Assembly (NCBI RefSeq): GCF_020966775.1
Contig: NZ_JAJKFV010000029.1
Coordinates: 1,109,001 to 1,173,000 of the forward strand
Source of the DNA: Rhodopirellula halodulae
Lineage (GTDB): Bacteria; Planctomycetota; Planctomycetia; Pirellulales; Pirellulaceae
Direction: 5' to 3'
DNA: 64,000 nucleotides
In this document: positions 59,615-64,000 of the stretch, in pieces
Position numbering within the stretch: the stretch's first letter is position 1
How the letters are laid out: every line of letters starts with the position of its first letter
The notes under the pieces: model-generated
What the model saw: the letters and a program-made list of their open reading frames with translations, nothing else
Databases searched by the model: none
What the model was told of the DNA's origin: nothing
Program-made: the position numbers and the translations under genes

Positions 59615-61741
59615 TCAGGACGCGGTGGCCGGATTGGAGCTGGCGGCGGCTCGTTTGGCCGCCACCATTTCTTGGTACTTCAGACGCAGGACGTTCAGCC
59701 AATACATCAAATACAAATTGGCAACGAAGGATACCAGCAGCAATGCGTTGAACAGCGTCTGCGTGGCCACTTTTTCTCGGTCGGAACGCGAATCTTGGTT
59801 GCCACTGTCCATTCCACCGCCGGATGTGCTCGTCGAGTTGCGATCTCCTGGCGAGGAGATCGAGCGATCGACGTTCGAGCTTCCCGTGGTGGGTGGCTGG
59901 TTCGCATTGGCGATCAGCGGGGGAACGGTCGGCGAGTAGCCGACGTTCGTGTAGGGCTGGCCCGTCATGGGTGCGTTGGGCTGAGCACCAGGAGCGTACG
60001 GCACCGTCGGTTGGTTGTAGTTTGGAACGGTGGGGTAGCCCGGTGCTTGGTTGGCGTAGGCTGGATGCTGGCTATTGGGGTTTGCCGCGTACTGAGGTGG
60101 CTGGTTGGTGTAGCCGCTGGGCGGCTGCACACCGGGGGTCTGAGCGTTGGGCTGATTCGTCGCTGTGTATCCTGGATGGGTTCCACCGTTCGCATTCGGA
60201 TTGGGGTACAGCGAATTCGGTTGTCCAGAATTCGCATTCGCGTTCGTGTTGGCAGCGGACGAGTTGCCAGCGGACGAGTTGCCAGGATGGCTCGCGAAGG
60301 TCGGGTCCGAGTAGCCTTGTCCGAGGTGGTTGGAAGCCGTGTTGCCGGTAGCGGTATTTCCTCGAGAAGCGTTCGGCGACGCACCGGTTGGCGGGGTGTT
60401 GGCGAAGCCGTTGTTGGAACCCGGCGTCTGCCCGTTGGTGGCGGTGTAGTTGGTGTCGCTGAGGGGACGCCCGTAGGCATCGATTCGTTGACCGTATGCA
60501 TTCAGGCGATTGCCTTCGCGATCGATTGGCTCGCCCGCGGCGTTGAAGGAGTAGCCGTTCTGCGGCAGACGATCCGCTTCCGCGGGCGTGAGTCGAGGGT
60601 CGTATTCGTTGGGCTGAATGGTGCTTGAGGAACTGTTGCTGGCCGATCCGGTGGAAGCGGCGTAGGCATTCGTATTGCCCAATCCGCTTGGGAATTGATT
60701 GAAATTGCCGGTGCTGAATCCATTGCCGCCGGCGGTCGGCGCGGTTGTTCGGTCTTGGGATGTGCTGGCCGCGGTGGCGTCGGTGCTGCTTCGCGGAGTG
60801 GTCGACGGGCGGCCTGCGGGACGGTTGTTCAGGGAGTACCAATCCTGATCGTCGCTTGCCCATGGGCGTTGACCGGAGTTTGTTGTGCTGGAAGCTCCCG
60901 TGCTGGGTGCGGTCGAAGGGCCACCGGCTCGCGCTGCGCGATCTGTGTTCATGCCGGTGTTGGTGTTACCGGTGAAGGGTGGAGGAGCAACGGTGGACGA
61001 AGCCGCGGTGTTGTTGGCGGAGTTGGCAGTGGGTTGTTTGTCCAATCCAAAGTTGCGACGTGCGGCATCGCTGAAGCTTTCGGCAGCGGAGCGAAGTGCG
61101 TCGTTCATGGTGCCTTGCATGGAACCGGCTGCGTCGTTCATCGCGTTTGCCGTGGTCGAGGCAGCCGGCGTGGCGCCTTGCGTCAACGAAGGTGGGATTC
61201 CGAATCCATTGCTGGGGGCGGCTGCTCCGGCGGCCGCGGAATTGGCGGCTGTGGAGGGTGCGGTGGATGGCATATCAAAACCGCCGGGCAGATTCATGCC
61301 GCCGGACTGCGGTTTCATCAATCGCGTGGTGCTGGGCGAATTGACGTTTCCCGGAATGATCGTGGGTTGGCCGAGGTAAGTTGGGCCGGTGGCGGGAATC
61401 GGAACCGGGCAAAGATCATCCGACGCCAGTGGCAGTCCGTGCAGAGCGTTCTCGTCCGAAACGACGTGGGAAACACCGGAGGGATGCGACGCGTTGGTGG
61501 TTTTCCAGGAAGCGGGCGTCACGCGTGGAACGTTCCCGTTTCCAATGCGGATGACGATTTCGCTGACACGTCCTCGCACCTCAGGCGATACCGTGCTGCT
61601 GATTTCGCCGACGCGGCTCAGCTGATCCAACTGGTCAGGCGGAACCTGGATGATGTATTTCACTCCATCGGCACCGTCCGGAGTCCATCCGAAGGTGATG
61701 CCCATTGTCGCGACCATCAATAACATCACAGCGCCACCCAT
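59615..61741 (-). CDS. Low-complexity Asn/Pro/Gly/Thr-rich protein with N- and C-terminal membrane segments
   Basis: 708 residues from the ATG at 61741 (the frame is open to 61783). The N-terminus is a signal-like helix (GGAVMLLMVATMGITFGW). A folded region of about 100 residues follows (YIIQVPPDQLDQLSRVGEISSTV). The middle, roughly residues 150-620, is low-complexity and rich in Asn, Pro, Ala, Ser, Thr and Gly. It includes a repeat-like DREGNRLNAYGQRIDAYGR. Near the C-terminus lies a clear membrane helix (LFNALLLVSFVANLYLMYWL) and a short basic tail. No family is recognised. The layout suggests a long disordered extracytoplasmic stalk anchored in the membrane. Confidence 0.85.
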   Translation of the reverse strand: MGGAVMLLMVATMGITFGWTPDGADGVKYIIQVPPDQLDQLSRVGEISSTVSPEVRGRVSEIVIRIGNGNVPRVTPASWKTTNASHPSGVSHVVSDENALHGLPLASDDLCPVPIPATGPTYLGQPTIIPGNVNSPSTTRLMKPQSGGMNLPGGFDMPSTAPSTAANSAAAGAAAPSNGFGIPPSLTQGATPAASTTANAMNDAAGSMQGTMNDALRSAAESFSDAARRNFGLDKQPTANSANNTAASSTVAPPPFTGNTNTGMNTDRAARAGGPSTAPSTGASSTTNSGQRPWASDDQDWYSLNNRPAGRPSTTPRSSTDATAASTSQDRTTAPTAGGNGFSTGNFNQFPSGLGNTNAYAASTGSASNSSSSTIQPNEYDPRLTPAEADRLPQNGYSFNAAGEPIDREGNRLNAYGQRIDAYGRPLSDTNYTATNGQTPGSNNGFANTPPTGASPNASRGNTATGNTASNHLGQGYSDPTFASHPGNSSAGNSSAANTNANANSGQPNSLYPNPNANGGTHPGYTATNQPNAQTPGVQPPSGYTNQPPQYAANPNSQHPAYANQAPGYPTVPNYNQPTVPYAPGAQPNAPMTGQPYTNVGYSPTVPPLIANANQPPTTGSSNVDRSISSPGDRNSTSTSGGGMDSGNQDSRSDREKVATQTLFNALLLVSFVANLYLMYWLNVLRLKYQEMVAAKRAAASSNPATAS

Positions 61742-62180
61742 GGCACAATCCTTTGCTGTGTTTGGTTCAGGCCTCGCAATCACACTCCCGGTGATTCAGC
61801 ACGCGGCCCGTCAAGTTTCACGCCAAATCGTACCGGCGATGCCCGATCGGGGTAAAGCCCGATGTGGAATGAAATGAAAACTGCAATGCGATCGCGAGTC
61901 TTCGGTCCCAGACGACCACGCATTTTTAGGTTGGTTAGCAGTCAAGTTAAGTTTCTGCTGCACCCAAAATCGTCCGGACCTCCAGGTGTCCAGCGTTGCG
62001 CAAAACCGAATAATGTCGTTGGCGGGACCGGTTTCAGTGGTTTGGGGTCGATTATTTCTCGTTAATTCCGTCGGAGCGGAAGCGGGTTTCGCGTCCTGGT
62101 GCCGATTTGTCCCTAAGATGGAATATCGACGCTGCGTTTTTTGCAGTGCTTTCTTCGTTTTCGTTATGGGAGATTTCGTT
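61742..62180. other. Divergent intergenic region upstream of the DUF1559 gene
   Basis: About 440 bases separate the low-complexity gene (minus) and the DUF1559 gene (plus). GGGAGA lies 8 bases before the ATG at 62181 and supports that start. No other feature can be supported. Confidence 0.4.
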
Positions 62181-63455
62181 ATGAAACGATCTGAAGTTCG
62201 GCCACAGGGTTTCACATTGGTGGAGCTCTTGGTGGTCATCGCCATCATTGGCGTTTTGGTGGGGTTACTTCTGCCAGCTGTGCAAGCGGCTCGAGAAGCG
62301 GCCCGTCGAATGAGTTGCAGCAACAATTTCAAGCAATTGGGGCTCGCTATTCACAATTATCATTCGGCCTACAATCAATTGCCGATGCACGGGGCAGGAA
62401 CAGACGGCCCTGGTGGTACACCAGCGATCGCTCGGGGCAATTCTGCCAATGCATCCACTGATTGGTGGGGCAACTTTGCTACCAACAATTCATGGCGATT
62501 GTCGGCGTTGGTTGGAATGACTCCCTTCATCGAACAGCAGGCAATTTGGGAAGAAATTAGCAATCCAAGCACATACAACGCGTTGGCGCCAGATACACCA
62601 CTTGGAACTCCTTGGCCACCGATGGGGCCCACAATGGAGTTTCTCGAGTATCGTCCATGGGTGACAAACATTGCGACGCTTCGATGCCCAAGTGACCCAG
62701 GGCAAGGGTTGCCCGGTCAAGGACGCACGAACTACGGCATTTGCCTTGGCGATTCCATGGAATGGTCAGTTCGAGGGCCAGCGAACCCACCGATCCGCAC
62801 CGGTGGAGGCGGGACGCCCAACTGGAAATACGCAAAACATAGTGGTTGGGCCCAAAGGTCGCGTGCCGCTGACCGAGGTATTTTCGTTCCGCACGACGGT
62901 GCCAAATTTCGTGACATCTTGGACGGTCTGTCCAACACGATTGCGATGGCGGAATTGGTGACTGATTTGGGAGACCGGGATACTCGTGGCATCCAGTCGA
63001 TCAATGGGAACCCACCCAATGAAGTTCGCGCCAATCCCTCGTTCTGCATCGACGATGGCCAGATCGATGCGCAGCGACCTCAGTTTTGGGCTGCAGGCGT
63101 TCCCACGCAGAATGCAAATGGCGGACGTGGCTTTAAGTGGGCCGACTTCCGTCCGAACTTTAGCGGTGTGCACACGATCGCTCCACCAAATGCTGCCATC
63201 TGTGGTGGTAATAACGCGGGGCAAACTGGCATGTTCCCGCCTTCGAGTCGTCATCAAGGAGGTGTGCACGTGTTGATGGGAGACGGTGCCGTCAAGTTCA
63301 TCACTGATTCGATCGAGGCGGGAAACCAGCGTCATGAGATGGTGTGGCAAAACGCGTCGACGCCCACGGCAGCCCCGGGGTCAAAAAGTCCCTACGGTAT
63401 TTGGGGAGCTCTGGGAACCAAGGCCAGCAAAGAAGTGGTAGACCAAGAGTTCTAA
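62181..63455 (+). CDS. DUF1559 domain-containing protein with prepilin-type N-terminus
   Basis: 424 residues from the ATG at 62181, which has GGGAGA upstream; ATG at 62166 is the alternative. The N-terminus is a type IV prepilin signal: [26 protein letters not shown], cut after the Gly by a prepilin peptidase. The rest is the DUF1559 (SBP_bac_10) domain, one of the largest paralogous families in planctomycetes. It carries [24 protein letters not shown] and, near the end, [18 protein letters not shown]. It probably assembles as a pseudopilin-like subunit at the cell surface or in a type II-like secretion machine. The role is unknown. Confidence 0.95.
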   Translation: MKRSEVRPQGFTLVELLVVIAIIGVLVGLLLPAVQAAREAARRMSCSNNFKQLGLAIHNYHSAYNQLPMHGAGTDGPGGTPAIARGNSANASTDWWGNFATNNSWRLSALVGMTPFIEQQAIWEEISNPSTYNALAPDTPLGTPWPPMGPTMEFLEYRPWVTNIATLRCPSDPGQGLPGQGRTNYGICLGDSMEWSVRGPANPPIRTGGGGTPNWKYAKHSGWAQRSRAADRGIFVPHDGAKFRDILDGLSNTIAMAELVTDLGDRDTRGIQSINGNPPNEVRANPSFCIDDGQIDAQRPQFWAAGVPTQNANGGRGFKWADFRPNFSGVHTIAPPNAAICGGNNAGQTGMFPPSSRHQGGVHVLMGDGAVKFITDSIEAGNQRHEMVWQNASTPTAAPGSKSPYGIWGALGTKASKEVVDQEF

Positions 63456-63500
63456 TTGGCAGTCTTCCAATTCGCTGCAATGCTCAGTTCTGTGAATTAG

Positions 63501-63537
63501 AAAAAAGCTCGCTCCAGGTTTGGGGCGAGCTTTTTTT
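63501..63537 (+). terminator. Intrinsic terminator after the DUF1559 gene (bidirectional)
   Basis: aaaaaagctcgctcc (63501-63515) pairs with ggggcgagct (63522-63531) with one G-T wobble, followed by TTTTTTT. The A-run on the left arm makes it work for the convergent lipoprotein gene as well. It starts 46 bases after the DUF1559 stop. Confidence 0.85.
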
Positions 63538-63559
63538 GTTGAAAGACGGTTGGGCGTTT

Positions 63560-63739
63560 CTATTTGCTGCCGGTTTCCATTTCGCCGCTGAGTGCAGCTT
63601 GCTCTTCAGCTTGCAAGGCCATGTATTTGTCAATTTCGGATTGCTCAGCGTTTTCCACTGCACTGGAGTTGCTGCCGGAGCAACCGGTGTGGAACATCAA
63701 TGTGGCTGAAAAGAGTGTGCACAGTAGAAGGCGTGTCAT
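63560..63739 (-). CDS. 59-residue lipoprotein
   Basis: An open frame runs from ATG at 63739 to TAG at 63560. It begins MTRLLLCTLFSATLMF, a short signal peptide, and continues HTGC, a lipobox with Cys20. The mature part is only 39 residues, polar and helical (EIDKYMALQAEEQAAL). It ends just before the shared terminator and is convergent with the DUF1559 gene. A small lipoprotein next to a DUF1559 gene looks like a functional partner, but that is inference. Confidence 0.8.
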   Translation of the reverse strand: MTRLLLCTLFSATLMFHTGCSGSNSSAVENAEQSEIDKYMALQAEEQAALSGEMETGSK

Positions 63740-63869
63740 GGGTTGGCCTTTACGAAGAAGGGATGGAGAATATGTCTTTGATTATAGCGCGTTCATCTGC
63801 TCAGTTGTTTTGTTTTGAGTGTTTTATCTGATTGCCATATCCTTCTTTGTTTGCGATGTCCCAACAAAA

Positions 63870-63901
63870 AAATGCCGAGCCACGGAGGTGACTCGGCATT
63901 T
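63870..63901 (-). terminator. Intrinsic terminator of a minus-strand gene beyond the right edge
   Basis: aaatgccgag (63870-63879) pairs with ctcggcattt (63892-63901). CAC/GTG pairing extends the stem around a GGAG loop. On the minus strand the stem is followed by a run of Ts. A minus-strand gene should therefore end between about 63902 and the window edge. All three frames have a stop there, so its reading frame cannot be chosen. Confidence 0.75.
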
Positions 63902-64000
63902 GCGTTTTGGGAGTGGATTCGAGTTTCCAACACAGTGGCTTTCATTCGAATCGGCTCAGCAGCCTGGGCCGGAATCGCGGATCAGACGCCGGCGGGAACG

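Noticed and set aside
61741-61757. TGGCAC...TTGC, a sigma54-like -24/-12 site
   Set aside because: The spacing between GG and GC is one base too long, and it lies at the start of a minus-strand gene while pointing in the plus direction with no gene nearby.

Overview
The window reads as a chromosomal segment of a planctomycete, most likely a Rhodopirellula-type Pirellulales member. This rests on family content: two giant surface proteins with the planctomycete LEPR-XLL-type N-terminus, a DUF1559 pseudopilin-like protein, lipid A genes, a RimK/RimB pair, many TTG/GTG starts and few strong Shine-Dalgarno sites. No phage, IS, CRISPR, rRNA or tRNA was found.

Layout. 1-20180 (minus): two tandem, homologous giant secreted proteins; the first is cut by the left edge, the second has 6159 residues and ends in a dockerin and an acidic tail. 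20655-23350 (minus): a DEAD-box RNA helicase and an orphan periplasmic-binding lipoprotein. 23685-23805 (plus): a two-hairpin structured RNA with a poly-T terminator whose first loop matches the CsrA-binding consensus. 23991-27815 (plus): an AsmA-like envelope protein. 27831-31905 (minus): a periplasmic binding protein translationally coupled to a transmembrane PAS histidine kinase. 32226-35947 (plus): a Ski2-like helicase overlapping lpxK. 35920-37772 (minus): a RimB-like protease and a RimK ligase fused to a TrkA-C-type domain. 38073-39690: an SDR and an MBL hydrolase. 39942-42858 (plus): an ABC importer of the NMT1/taurine/nitrate type. 42905-45536 (minus): an LpxL-like acyltransferase and three small envelope proteins.

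45629-50720 (minus) is the most unusual locus: an EctB-like diaminobutyrate aminotransferase, an adenylation-carrier protein ending in an alpha/beta-hydrolase domain without a nucleophile, and a separate alpha/beta hydrolase with a Cys at the nucleophile position. The three are joined by 4-base overlaps, and the gene types recall the exosortase-A-associated set. Just upstream on the same strand lie a Bfd-type ferredoxin, a putative outer-membrane beta-barrel and a five-CxxCH cytochrome c (50942-55107). The barrel and cytochrome are 2 bases apart and could form a porin-cytochrome electron conduit.

55348-59450 (minus): purN and a eukaryote-like ileS. 59615-61741 (minus): a low-complexity Asn/Pro/Gly-rich membrane-anchored protein. 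62181-63739: the DUF1559 protein, a strong terminator and a 59-residue lipoprotein on the other strand. The right edge holds a terminator for a minus-strand gene that lies mostly outside the window.

In short, the window is dominated by cell-envelope and secretion functions (surface proteins, lipid A, AsmA, lipoproteins), with sensing (binding protein plus kinase), RNA metabolism (two helicases, RimK/RimB, a candidate regulatory RNA) and a compact specialised-metabolism locus. Functions come from motifs read by eye; no database search was run.
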